Positions 1 through 10,499 of a stretch of DNA of 64,000 nucleotides are shown piece after piece; position 1 is the stretch's first letter, and the number at the start of each line of letters is the position of its first letter. Under the pieces are notes generated by a model. That model was not told the origin of the DNA. It saw only the letters and a program-made list of their open reading frames with translations, and did not search any database. The position numbers were made by a program, and so were the translations under genes. The stretch comes from Anopheles merus (lineage: Eukaryota; Arthropoda; Insecta; Diptera; Culicidae), in the NCBI RefSeq assembly GCF_017562075.2, contig NC_054084.1:36149999-36213998 (forward strand), written 5' to 3'.

Positions 1-195
1 GACCGGGCAATGACGGAAGCCTCCAACGTTACGATCCAGATCGAGGGCCAAACGAGCAACGTGAACGGAAACGGCTGGACCACGATGACACCGCAGGAGG
101 TGGCGATCTGGATCGACAAACGGTCACGCTTCGTCTTCCCGATCGCGTTCGTGATCTTCAACATATTCTACTGGACGTTCGTGTACTACGTTTGA
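1..195 (+). CDS. C-terminal end of a Cys-loop ligand-gated chloride channel subunit (partial)
   Basis: Open from the first base of the window to the TGA at 193-195, so this is the last exon, or part of it, of a gene that starts outside. The translated tail has a polar linker (residues about 1-37), then the motif WIDKRSRFVFP followed by a hydrophobic helix ending in FYWTFVYYV. A short basic/aromatic stretch (IDKxSRxxFP) running into TM4 and ending just after it is the normal C-terminus of insect inhibitory pentameric channels (GABA, glutamate, histamine and pH-gated chloride channels). Family knowledge: these sit in the plasma membrane and pass chloride; TM4 packs against lipid. I cannot tell which subunit it is from TM4 alone; the pHCl/CG12344-like group is my guess. 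Family assignment fairly sure, subunit unsure. Confidence 0.8.
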   Translation, partial: DRAMTEASNVTIQIEGQTSNVNGNGWTTMTPQEVAIWIDKRSRFVFPIAFVIFNIFYWTFVYYV

Positions 196-348
196 GGAGG
201 CCCGGCCATACAAGTATGGTTTACAGTCATTGGGTTGTTTTAGTTGCAAACAACGATCCGCCTAATTCGGCCGGATGCACCGGAAAGTATTATACTGCGA
301 GGCAGCGAGGGACGACAGCCTTGTGCTGGCCTTGTAGAGTCGCCTTTT

Positions 349-380
349 TGTGTGTTTGTGTGTGTGTATGTGTGTGTGTT
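349..380. repeat. (GT)n microsatellite
   Basis: Imperfect GT dinucleotide tract with TTTG and TATG interruptions, inside the presumed 3' UTR of the channel gene. Confidence 0.8.
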
Positions 381-495
381 TCTAAGTAAAACACTTTCTT
401 ACCGAAGATTAAACACTTAGCGATAATTATTTATTTGAACGACGTGCCTAAGACCTACCTACTGTGTGCATAGTTATAAACGAAACAAAAAAGTG

Positions 496-501
496 AATAA
501 A
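496..501 (+). other. AATAAA poly(A) signal for the channel gene
   Basis: The first AATAAA after the channel stop codon, about 300 bases downstream. A GT-rich microsatellite (about 349-380) lies in the same presumed 3' UTR. Another AATAAA-like site follows near 588. Position and spacing fit a short 3' UTR; no experimental support. Confidence 0.5.
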
Positions 502-996
502 TCCTGATACAACAAGTTGAACTGAGTAATTCTGAGTGTTTCATTTTGGGCAGGGTATTGTAGAGATCGATTACTACTTCTGCAGTGAAATAAAGATATC
601 ATATTCTACAGAACGCGGATAAGGGTTGGTTCGAAATCCTAACAATTTATCATTAAAAAAAACATGCAGGTAAATTTCTGGATCAATTTTGGAAATTTGA
701 ATTCGTCAGTGAAGGATATCTGATGACAACTTCGTTGTTCTATATGATCTAGTAATGTGTCTTATCTTTGTATCACACATGAGCTACCGTTCTTCAAGCA
801 AGAGTATCCTCTCGGACGAATTAAGGTCTTGTTAACAATTATTGATCAGCTTTGTTAAGGTCTAGTTGGCACAATTCGATGAAAACAGTAATGAAAATTA
901 AGCTTCTAATGGTAGCGAGATCAAGCTAAAGCTACACATGGTTGTCAGAGATCACTTCAAAACACCATTCAGGAAATTCAGATTCTGTATCTAAAC
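502..996. other. Intergenic, no gene seen
   Basis: AT-rich sequence with stops in all frames. I see nothing beyond the tail of the presumed 3' UTR. Confidence 0.6.
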
Positions 997-1731
997 TAGT
1001 GATGGCTAAAGTTGACAAAAGTCCGGAGTCGGCTAGGATCCGATTTCGATAATTTTGGAACATACTTCGGAAGGTAGGTCCACCCAGCATTTTGCAGAGT
1101 CGTTTCGAATCGTCTGGCGCTGTCCAGAATCGCCCGGAGTCGCTTGGAGTTGTAGTCGCCCGGAATCGTTCGGAGTCGTCCGGAGTCATCTGATGTTGTC
1201 CGTAGTCACCCGGAGCCAGAGTAGTCCGGATTCATCCGGAATCAGTAGGAGTCGGCCTTCGATACATTGGCCTTTATACGAAGTGCACGTGCAAAGTGAA
1301 ACACAAAAACTCAACGAAATGAAATGCCTGATCACATGCACATTGCACAGGACGGGTACAGTTGGCTCCGACCAACTCCGATTCCGGACGAATTCGATCG
1401 ACTCTGAACAACTCCGGACGACTCTGAATGACTCCCTAACAATCCGACTTCGTATGACTCCTGGCGACTCCGGGCGACCTCGGGCGACTCCGGGCGACTC
1501 CGGGCGACCTCGGGCGACTCCGGGCGACTCCGGGCGACTCCGGGCGACTCCGGGCGGCTCTGGACGACTCTGAACGGCTCTGAATGACTCCGAACGACTC
1601 CAAACGACTCCACACGACTCGGACTCTGGCGGAACTAGTGATTTCGATTTTGCCGGAGTCGGATTCGGACTAACAATAGCCGGAGTCGGATCGGATTCGT
1701 GTGTGAGAGCGCTCCAGAGAGCACATCACTA
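997..1731. mobile_element. hAT-like non-autonomous element with internal minisatellite
   Basis: The block begins TAGTGATGGC and ends with ACATCACTA, so both ends read TAGTGATG inward. The flanking octamers are ATCTAAAC (989-996) and ATCCGAAC (1732-1739), 6 of 8 identical, as expected for an old 8-bp target-site duplication. TAGTGNTGGG-type ends with 8-bp duplications are typical of the hAT superfamily. The inside has no transposase. It is made of degenerate GGAGTCG (left part) and CGACTCC (right part) repeats, so the element is also roughly inverted-repeat as a whole. The ends are short and the duplication imperfect, so the exact limits are uncertain. Confidence 0.55.
1457..1620. repeat. 10-bp minisatellite, unit ACTCCGGGCG
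   Basis: About 16 tandem decamers. The central ones are nearly perfect (ACTCCGGGCG / ACCTCGGGCG), and they degrade at the right edge to ACTCTGAACG, ACTCCAAACG and ACTCCACACG. Because the unit is not a multiple of three, the repeats open reading frames on both strands that are not genes. Lies in the right half of the hAT-like element 997-1731. Confidence 0.9.
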
Positions 1732-1739
1732 ATCCGAAC

Positions 1740-4300
1740 ATAGCGTTAAAATGATAAATATGTCACTTATTTTTTCATATCATGTTGTGTGCAGAAAAAA
1801 ACATCTTCTCTGAAATTGTAATGCAATGTGCATTCTTTCCTGGTATTGAGTTGAGGGTTGAGTTTTTTTCTGTCACTCACTGTGATCCCTGGGCAATCGT
1901 TCCATCGTATGCTGTACGATGCCATCTTCTAGCCCTCGAACCTCTTGCCGTAAAGAGACATAACGCACTGTGCCTTTTCATCGGTGGTCTTCTCAGCGGT
2001 GGTCCATCAACTCACCGTCTCTGTTGTCCCGCGTCAGCATATTGCGCACCATCTCGCCCGTTTAGGACTAGAAATATTCTGCGGATACCCCAGCTTCGAT
2101 CCAGGTCGGCTGGTCGGTCAGGCTCTATGATTCGTAGGTCTGCGGAGTCCAATGCTAGCTCCGATGCATTTGACTTCGGGATATCTTCAGCGCAGTTCAA
2201 AGGTAGACTTCGACTCCTGCCATGGCCTATGTAGTGTTGTGATTTACTTATATCATCACTTCTGTAATAATTGCTGTTGTAGTGGAACATCTTTATTTAA
2301 TTTGTAAATCCTGAACATTTTAATGATAATTGTAAACGCTTTCTTTTTTATCTTATATTCACTGTGCTCGTTGTGAATTAAATAAATTATAACAATAATA
2401 ATAACAATAAAAATCTCAGGCAACAAACCGTATGTTCAGTGTGTTCATGCACTTCTTCACCCTGCTGCATAATTCTATTGGTTTTGGAGCATAATGAAGG
2501 CCTCGACTGCTGATGACTGACTATTGACATAACCGAGCTGACTGATTATTTGATTATATTACGTACAGTCTCTCCGTTTGTGTCCTTGCGGCCTTGGTTT
2601 AATGGACTCAAAGTGGATCGAGCGTTCATCCGAATGATGTCACGACTCATGTCGAATCATTTTGCGTTGAATTCTCATCTACAACGTTTAAATCTGGCTC
2701 AGACACTGTGGAGTCGGATTCCACGATGCTTGAAGTGGAATACTTTGATACAGTATGTTTTGTTTCAGGGCAGCCAGGCAATGACTAAATCTGGAAATAC
2801 TGCATTCAAATGAGCAAAAGGCCAAATAAATTCGACACGTTTCTGTCGACCTGCCACTAAAAATAACGCCATAGCCTTCGAAGGAAGCTAGCTCCACAGT
2901 CGCCGCAATAGACCTGAACAACCATCCATCGCTACGAAAGACAAACACACCAGAAACCCAACGATTTCCAGACACGAAGATCACTGTCAACAACAACAAG
3001 CAAACAACAGTATAATTATTATAATATTACAACCGAGTATGCCCGTTTTAAGGCAAAACAAGAAGTGTAAATTCCTTGAGAATTATGTAAACCGTTAGCA
3101 CAAGAAGTGTTAACAATACGGCTAGTAAAAAGCCGTATACTAAAAACTAAATAAATTAAAACTAAATATACAGTTTTTTTCTTTATTTTTATACAGACTT
3201 TGAGCCAATTGGTCTCATTCGCCTCTGATAAAATATACAGTCAATCCCAGACCCAAGACAGTTTTAGATACATCACACATTTTTTTTTTAATTATTAGAA
3301 TATCTTTTTGTATAAAACTTTATCCGTAATTTCCCATACTTTCTTTCAATGGATGTATCCAACAAAATAAAAGGTAATAATTTCAAAAACTTGTAATTCG
3401 GAACATATTCAAAATCGCAAGTCGTAAGTGACTCGTTAAACAGAGTCAGAATATAGAGACCGGCATACATCATCACCGTTCAGGTAACATTTTAGCTTTA
3501 ATAATTGTTTATACTCTTGTAGTTTGAGTATCAATTATTTGGATAAAATTTGGAGTTAAACAGTTTTAAATTTGTATAAAAATATTTTAATATTTTTGGA
3601 AGTTGTGTGTAAAAATATGTGAATAAATTAAAACATTATTTATCACAAAAAAAACTATGTTTTATGCCAGCCGCATGCATGGGACGCAAGCATAGTGCAG
3701 CATAGGTGCGTTCCGATTTGTTTACGTTTATGACGGAACAGCTTTCAGCTGTGTTCGATACCACAAACACAGTGAAGCAGTACCGTAAAGGGCATCGGTG
3801 GCCGGTTTGTGCCCGAGCCAGTCTGCACTTTGCCGAGTCATCTGCACATTCGTTGCTAGCAGTAGTAGTAGTAGTGGAGGTGGTAGTGGTGGTCGTGCAA
3901 CCTGTTGGAGAGATCCGATCGACACTGACACTGGCTGTCGTACGCACCCGTCTGTATCGTAATCGCACCGCACCACAAGGGAGAGAAAGTAGTTACGCGA
4001 ACAGTGCGGTACTATCGGTAAGGCTTATTTTTGTGAGGTTTGCAATCAGAATAGCGATAAGGTTTTATCTAACCTTCTGTGACCCGGTGCACCCGTTCAT
4101 TAGTAAGCGTTGATAGGGAAGGAAGGGATCACGCTTCGCCTGATGCCAACCAAGTCCCGATAGCTCAGGTTTCTCCTAAGCCCGTTCCACACACGCACAG
4201 AAATCGCATACATTAAAACTTTCACCTACTAACTCGGGAAGCTTACACGCTCCCTTTTGGCAATAGTTTTTCAGTAACCGGCGGATAGCAAGCACACACA
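1740..4300. other. Intergenic to 5' region of the amidase gene
   Basis: No convincing gene. 1740-3650 is AT-rich with short random frames. 3197-3230 holds a short motif, GAGCC..TTGG..TCATTCGCCTCTG, that is seen again at 21660-21696. Around 3103-3136 there is a small hairpin (ACGGCTAG/ TAAAAAGCCGTAT) followed by AATAAATTAAA, which looks like a retroelement 3' tail but cannot be named. 3860-3900 is a TAG/TGG trinucleotide-rich patch. 3960-4300 is probably promoter and 5' UTR of the amidase gene; no clear initiator picked. Confidence 0.45.
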
Positions 4301-6028
4301 ATGGCACGGAACCGCATGCTCGTGTACTTCTTCACCCTGCTGCACCTGGTGATCGACAACGTGCTGTACCTGTGCCTCAAATGGTACTGGGGCCCAAGCA
4401 AGCGGCGCTGCCCGACCCTGCAGCGCAAGCGGCTCCTCGTCACGTACAGTGCGGTCGAGCTGGCGCGGATGATACGTACGCGCGAGGTGTCCTGTTACGA
4501 TGTGATCAGCGCGTTTATCGATCGCCTCAACGAGGTCAACCCGCTGGTGAACGCCGTGCTCGACGGTCCGTTCATCGATGCGCTCGAGGAGGCGCGCCGT
4601 ATCGACGAGCGGCTGCAGCAGGGCACGATCGGTGAGGCCGAACTCGCGACGAAACCGTTCCTGGGCGTACCGTTTACGACGAAAGACAGCACGGCGGTCA
4701 AGGACCGGCTGCACACGCTCGGTATCGTCGCGAGGCGCACGGTCAGGGCGAACAACGACGCGGAGTGTGTCCGGCTGTGATGAAGGAGGCGGGCGCAATT
4801 ATTATCGCGACCACGAGCATACCGGAAATTAATCGATGGTAAGCGGTGGCGGTGGCTAATTATAGTGCGCAGCATGTTCCGGGTGTGTGTGTGTGCCTCA
4901 TGTTTGTTTGTTTGTTTCCGTCCCACACACACACACAGGCAAGAGACACGCAACAACATTATCGGCCAGACAAACAACCCGTACGATAATCGGCGCACGG
5001 TCGGCGGCTCTAGCGGAGGGGGGAGGGTGCGCTTCTGGCGGCTTGCGGGACACCGATCGGATTGGGTAAGATCGCTGCGGGTGTGTTTAGCATTTTGCCA
5101 ATGTCTAATGTTTGCTTTCACTGTGCCAGGAACCGACATTGGAGGTTCGATCCGCATGCCCGCCTTTTACTGTGGCGTGTACGGGCACAAACCAACCACC
5201 GGCATCATCAACACACGCGGCTGCTCGTTGCGCACCGGGCGCGAACCCTCCACCATGGTTGTGGCCGGACCGATGACCCGCTACGCAACGGATCTGCTCC
5301 CCCTCATGCAGGTACTGGTGGGTCCGGAAAAGTGCACCAGCCTGCGCTTCGACGAACCGGTCGATGTGCGCAAGCTGCGCTACTTCTACATCACCGAATC
5401 GGGCGACATTAAGTGCAGTGCGGTGCAACCCTCGCTGCAGAAAGCGATGGACCGCGGGTGCAGCACTTTGGCCAGATTGCACCGGCCGGTGTGCGGAAGG
5501 TAACGCTCAGCGGCACCGACCGAACGACCAACATGTGGCGCTACTGGATGACGCAGGAGCCGGCCAACTTTGGCACGCTGCTGGGCAATGGGAAACCGCT
5601 CAGCCCGCGTGGAGCTGGCCAAGAAGCTGACCGGCCGGAGCGAGTACACGATGGCGTCGATCTACTCGCTCATGGATACGCTGCTGCCGCAGGAAAAGGA
5701 GGACGTGATCAAGGAGCTGACGCGTCGCTGCGATCAGGAGCTAACGGAGCTGCTCGGTGACGATGGGGTACTGTTCTACCACAGCACTACCCACGCGGCA
5801 CCGTACCATTACGGAGCGTTCGTGAACGTGTACAACTTTAGCTACTGGTGTCTGTTTAACGTGCTGCACGTACCGGCCACCAGGTGCCGCTCGGGTTGGA
5901 TGGGGATGGGCTACCGCTTGGCATACAGGTTGTGGCGAGTCGTAACCGGGACCGGCACTGCTTGCTGCGGTGGCGGAAGAGATCGAGCGCGTGTTAACGG
6001 ACGCATTCCACCGTTCATTGTGGATTAG
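4301..6028 (+). pseudogene. Fatty-acid amide hydrolase 2-like amidase, three exons, multiple frame breaks (decayed gene or poor consensus)
   Basis: Amidase-signature serine hydrolase of the membrane FAAH2 type, which hydrolyses lipid amides with a Ser-cisSer-Lys triad. Exons 4301-4838, 4939-5065 and 5130-6028, with GT-AG introns of 100 and 64 bp (phases 2 and 1). Start at the ATG before MARNRM, followed by an N-terminal membrane helix (residues about 8-27) as in FAAH2. Catalytic Lys is in GVPFTTKDS (about K128). The serine-rich signature GGSSGG is at the exon 2 middle and GTDIGGSIRMPAF opens exon 3. A full-length protein ending NGRIPPFIVD is recoverable only by allowing about seven breaks: two extra bases near 4778, two extra G in the run at 5019-5026, one base missing near 5457, one extra or two missing near 5585-5612, and one missing near each of 5881, 5967 and 5995. 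Between breaks the residues stay conserved. Next gene is convergent, 590 bp away. Family is sure; living gene versus pseudogene is not. Confidence 0.85.
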
Positions 6029-6620
6029 TTGGGGTGTTTCTCAGTTTCTTTTTCGCCCTAAGGACAGTCGAATACGATGTCCAATATTGATCGATCACGG
6101 AGGCATAGTGAGGTGTAGGTCAGTTGGGTTATATTATTTATTCGTTAGCTTATGCAATGGTCGTGTTTTTTGTTCTTCTTTGTGGTCGTTAAATTAAACT
6201 CGTAACAAATAATATACTCTTCTTCCAATGCGGTCAATTATCGTTGTTCATGGCTAGTAAGAGTAGTAGTCGAGGGAACTTTTGAGTCATTTTGGGGTAA
6301 AAAGCACTTAACAAAAGCCTCTCTAAACTGAACGAATTAACTTAAAATTAAAAAAAAATACTATTTAATGTCGGCATAAAGGAAGGGGTATTAATAAAGG
6401 GACCATAACATATAGAGCACGGAGGGATTGATTTTTGTTGCACCTTTGCGTGGCAATGGCGAGCTTCGGGGCGGTCGAGCTATACTCCCGCAGCCCGAGG
6501 TTGATTAATTTTTGGTAATAAATAATCTCTCATACTTATATAGTACCAAATAGGCGGAATGTGTACATAATTCTCACGCGCAGCTGTAACAATGCCTCTC
6601 CCTGTAGATGACTGTCACGT
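6029..6620. other. Convergent 3' regions of the amidase and BORCS6-like genes
   Basis: No ORF. Contains AATAAA on the + strand near 6394 and 6519 and a TTTATT (AATAAA on the - strand) near 6136, so the two 3' UTRs may overlap. Nothing else seen. Confidence 0.5.
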
Positions 6621-7687
6621 TCAAACGTTGCTTTCCAGCATGTCGACAAGTCGTTTAATTTCACGTCTGCAATTGCAAAGACAAACCAAAAAGCGTTACA
6701 TAAACGCCCCCCTAGCCCCCTACGCGCATTACTTACATTCTTACTGCTAGGGCTTCGGCCGGTTTGATCGTTTTAGAAATTTCCTCCGCTTTGGCCATTA
6801 TCGTGTACATACACTTGATGTTACCGTCCATGCAGTCCGTCAGCTTCGTGACGGAGTTTTTGTAAATCTCCACATTGTCCGCCGTAATGGAGGAGATCGA
6901 GTGCAGCACGCTGCACAAGCTTTCCGACAGATTGTCGACCGATGCGGCTAGCGCTTGCGCCTCGCGTTCGATCTCGTTCAGCACGTTCGGATCGACGGAC
7001 GAGGCCGATGCTGGATGGGGAGCGACGAATCCACTCCCGTACGCCATCGGTCCTCGGCTGCTGCTAGTACCGGGCAGCGTTAAATTAGCACCGCTAGTGC
7101 CGGGACCAAAGCTTAGCCCGCTGAGACCACCGGTAGCTGCCGAGGGTGTGCTTTGCCGCGAGCTGGACAAATTGCAAGAATCCTTCCGTGTGACCGTCAC
7201 GGGCTTGCTAGCTTGATTTTGTACTCTAAGTTTTCCGCCACAAAGTGCGTCATGTTGCCGTCCACCCGTACGGTTCCTTCGAGGTTGTATGGGAATGAAG
7301 CTGGCAGGAGAAAGAGAGAGCGAAATTTTGTTTTATTTAGCAAAAGAAAACCGCGACAAAACGCTGCTCCATACCTTTACGTCCATCACACACCAAGGAG
7401 TCGGGTCGTTTTTTCGTCTGCGAAGACGACGAGGACGAAGATGATCCGTCCGGTTGGTTACCGTTGCTAGCACCACCGTCCGTTTCTTCGGCAGCCGCTC
7501 CTGCGAACAGGTTGTGCGTGTAGGCGATTTCACTGTACGATTCCGTCATCGCCGATGGAACTTCTTCGCCTAACGTTTCGTCGTATTGCTCGTGACCTTC
7601 GAAATCGTCTCCAGCATCCTGCCGCATGTCACTCTGTCGGGCAGGAGCAGCGAAAGGATTTTTTCTACGATGGTCCGCTTCGCTCAT
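6621..7687 (-). CDS. BORC complex subunit 6-like protein (lyspersin), three exons
   Basis: Coding exons, in order: 7687-7375, 7300-6737 and 6666-6621, each bounded by good GT-AG sites; about 307 residues. The start MSEADHRRKNPF is chosen because it opens the acidic N-terminal part; the frame remains open upstream. The middle is low-complexity Ser/Thr/Gly. The C-terminal half (VLNEIEREAQALA to LVDMLESNV) is a long amphipathic helix-rich segment with SITADNVEIYKNSV and CMYTIMAKAEEIS, which I recognise as the conserved BORCS6 domain. Family knowledge: BORC sits on lysosomes and recruits ARL8/kinesin to move them outward. Oddity: joining exon 2 start (SFPYNLEGTVRVDGNMTHF) to the conserved domain needs one extra base near 7198-7203 in a C run (minus strand); otherwise the frame stops at 7199. 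Exon phases agree only with that repair. An out-of-frame ATG 16 bases upstream overlaps the start. Confidence 0.8.
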
Positions 7688-7703
7688 GGTTCTCTCTTTC
7701 CAT
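7665..7703 (-). other. Small ORF overlapping the BORCS6-like start
   Basis: An ATG 16 bases upstream of the chosen start opens a 12-codon frame in another register that ends after the main ATG. If present in the mRNA it would reduce initiation at the main start. Presence in the transcript is unknown. Confidence 0.3.
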
Positions 7704-9629
7704 GCAAAAAAAAACTCAACTTCTAACACCTCAACAAACACTTTGAACTGTTGTACGTTTGACTAGATTAGATTATGCACTATCCATGATAATGCGCGTG
7801 TTACGTACACATTGGTAGCAATTATGGTTAAAACAGTAAAAACAACGCGAAAGGGATTACATGGTCGATATTTTTCTTGCCTCTGTTGAATTTGTCCTTT
7901 TTCGCTGCTTTTGTGTGTTTGTTTTGATTGCTATATCATTGCTGTCACTCTAAGGGTTGCTGTCAAACAAACTTCCCCTCCCGGCAAATGCAGCACACGG
8001 GATGCGTGATTAAAAAAGTTGGACACCAAAAAACCGTTAATGCAGCTTGCACCAACCAACGGACGAAACGACGAGTGTAGTGGACATATGAATAAAAAGG
8101 AATGGATCATTGTAAAGTTCTCCATGAGGCATTTTTACGTCTAAATAAAGGGTATAAAGAGCATATACACACAGAAAGGGTAGGAAAACAGCTGCAATGT
8201 ATATATTTAAAAAAAACTTGGAATGCAAGTAAAATTCAAATTAGTTGATCCTTATTCTTATCCCTATTTTTTCTTTCACGTGGGATTGGCTTGAAACACG
8301 GGTTGGTTGAAAAAGATGGGACAGAATTAATTCAATCGCACCACTTTCAGATGTTTCAACGCAGTTTTAAAAAATGTGCACGTTCTTCTCGGATAATAAT
8401 AATTCAGGTCCAAATATGTTGCTGCAACAAGGAACCCTCAAACAAACTTGTTTATTTCCTCATGTGACACAATTTTCCCGCCATATAAATTTTGCTGTTC
8501 TTGAATTCAATTTGGTAGTAGATGTTCTCGACTTTTTCATAGAATGAGTTCTGAAAAAAATAATCCCTCCTGAACTAAAATAGATTCCTTATCGCATCAT
8601 ATTTGAATAATGGTCGACATAACAGAATACTGTCACGGGCGAGTTTAAAGTCCAAGATGACCTACACACTCGCGTTGAGTAAAATTTAGAAAAAAAGCGA
8701 TCCTAGTTCTAGATAGTTCCTAAAAAATTTGCAATCAGTATATTCAATTACAAATGTTGGCAGCATCCAGAAAAGTCGGGAATCGTTGGGTTCGTTCGGA
8801 TTCGTCCGAAATTGTTCGGAATTCTCCGTAACCATCGGAATCGCCAAAATATTTGGAATATTCGCATTAGTGAGAATCGTAGTCGGACGGTATTAGTAAA
8901 TGTAAGCATGAATGTGTGTGATTTATAAATATTTGTTTTTCTATCACTTTGTGCATATCTTTGGCGAGTGAATTGATTGTAAATTTTTTTACGGAACGAT
9001 AACTGAATACGGTTTGTGGTCGATGTTCAATGTAATTTCATCCGTCATACATCACCTAGCTTCTATAGAAAGCATATCAAATTACACGCTTCAACTTGCT
9101 TCCCTCGCAAGTGAGATATTTTCAACCAATTTTTATTTTTGTTTTACAATTGTTTATGGTAACCGGTTTCCTTGAAATTCCTTAACACTTGTATAAATAA
9201 ATCTGCTTAACCATATTTTAGATTTATTGATACACGTGTTGCACGCTTTTCAAGAAGTGGCCACATGGCAAGCTATGGCAATTGTGTCTGCAATCTTCTA
9301 ACAACGTGTGAGAAAAAATATGAAGAACGGTTTTTTCTATCAGTAAAAAGGTGTTAAAATTATGATACTTTTCGCAATTATGAACATAAGTGCTAGATAT
9401 GAGCTTGAGTTTCAGCATACCTTTTTCAATAGTAGATGCCAAGGTTATCAATATCATCGTAGTCATTTTTCATATTGCTCTCTAATCGATTCAAAAAGCA
9501 TGTAAGCTTTACATTTTTTTCTTAAATTTCCAAATTTCCATAAAACCAAACGAAAACTAGCATTTATTATCCTATATTGTACAGAATTTGTAGTTCCTAC
9601 TTGGTAAGACGAGTAATACGAAATTACTA
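7704..9629. other. Intergenic, no gene seen
   Basis: AT-rich, with only short random frames. 8785-8900 has a degenerate run of GTCGGGAATCG / TTCGGATTCG / ACCATCGGAATCG words resembling the GGAGTCG satellite of 997-1731 and 17640-17880. No ends or target duplication could be defined here. Confidence 0.5.
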
Positions 9630-10096
9630 ACTACTTATCCGTCGTTACAACCACTTTGCGGTCTGCCTCAGGAGCGTCCGAAACAGCTCACGGTCTCGAG
9701 CCTTCTCGTCGTTATAACGGATCCTCCATTGTCCCTTCACACATGCGGGGTCAAGTATCCTTCTGAGCATCTTCCTCTCGAACGCGGCTAAGAGGGTGTC
9801 TTCACATGTGGACAGTGTTTATGTCTCAGAGGCGTATGTGAGTACCGGTACTATATAGGTACTATATAGTCCCAGCTTTTTAGAGCGCCCACAAGGACAG
9901 AGGAGGCGTGGTAAGCCCAATTGAGGTGCAAGATGGGATGGATGCGTCCGCCATTAAGGCCGGGATAACGGACTGGCAGACGAAGGAGCGAGACCGTGAG
10001 CGGTTTCGGACACTCCTGAGGCAGGCCAAGACCGCAAAGCGGTTGTAGTACCGGATAAGTAAGTATAGTCCCAGCTTCGACCGTCGCGATACGAAG
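9630..10096 (-). mobile_element. Old non-LTR retrotransposon fragment (RTE-like 3' end), interrupted by a younger copy
   Basis: Read on the minus strand, 9878 down to about 9630 gives a decayed reverse-transcriptase C-terminus: VLTYASET, then LLAAFERKMLRRIL, then GQWRIRYND and RDRELFRTLLRQ. This series is typical of RTE/BovB-like elements. The 3' end reads GGATAAGTAG. The upstream part continues at 10078-10096 behind a younger insertion. It carries stops and is 5'-truncated, so it is a dead fragment. Confidence 0.7.
9879..10063 (+). mobile_element. Younger, 5'-truncated copy of the same retrotransposon, nested, with 14-bp target duplication
   Basis: The + strand encodes the same C-terminus in better shape (ITDWQTKERDRERFRTLLRQ, then AKTAKRL and stop) and ends GGATAAGTAAG. 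It is flanked by perfect 14-bp direct repeats TATAGTCCCAGCTT at 9865-9878 and 10064-10077. It landed head-to-head in the older minus-strand fragment, making a roughly 100-bp inverted repeat at the outer edges. Confidence 0.8.
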
Positions 10097-10345
10097 TACT
10101 AATTAAATTTTGATTGCATTTTCGTTGCACTGTTCAACCTTCGACTGGCGAAGACTTTCATTCTTAGAAAAAAGAGAAACAAGGGACTATAAAGAATGCA
10201 AAAAAAAAACATTGCTGTCATACAGAAACAGGAAAACGAAGAGATCCGAATGTATAAGTTTTGTTTTTTCAATTAGAAGGAAAATACGCAGTATAACTAT
10301 AACTTAAATGTTTGGATGATGAATAAAGCATTGCCAAATCATCTT

Positions 10346-10409
10346 AAGCGGTTTCGGACACTCCTGAAGCAGGACAAGACCGCAAAGCGGTTGTAGTGCC
10401 GTATAAGTT
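10346..10409 (+). mobile_element. Third short 3' fragment of the same retrotransposon family
   Basis: 64 bases matching the end of the 9879-10063 copy (AAGCGGTTTCGGACACTCCT to the tail ATAAG) with a few substitutions. Severely 5'-truncated; I could not see a target duplication. Confidence 0.7.
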
Positions 10410-10432
10410 GAACAGTGTTGAGAATATCTATT

Positions 10433-10477
10433 TTTTTTATTATTCAGGTCCCTCCTTCAGGCTGTGCCGTATTGCTT
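10433..10477 (-). mobile_element. 45-bp retroposed 3' tail with 12-bp target duplication
   Basis: Perfect direct repeats AGAATATCTATT at 10421-10432 and 10478-10489 flank 45 bases. On the minus strand these end GGGACCTGAATAATAAAAAA, a poly(A)-tailed 3' end. The pattern is that of target-primed reverse transcription with extreme 5' truncation; the parent element differs from the neighbouring RTE-like family and I cannot name it. Confidence 0.65.
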
Positions 10478-10499
10478 AGAATATCTATTCATATTTTGT

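Noticed and set aside
1055..1613. Open frames on both strands across the GGAGTCG/CGACTCC block
   Set aside because: They are produced by a 10-bp repeat that lacks stops; composition is pure repeat and the block has transposon-like ends.
1457..1620. Regular repeats resembling a CRISPR array
   Set aside because: Directly adjoining 10-bp units with no spacers, in an animal genome; it is a minisatellite.
4839..4938. Treating the amidase frame break at 4778 as part of an intron
   Set aside because: A clear GT-AG intron in the right phase starts at 4839; the break lies inside conserved coding sequence before it.
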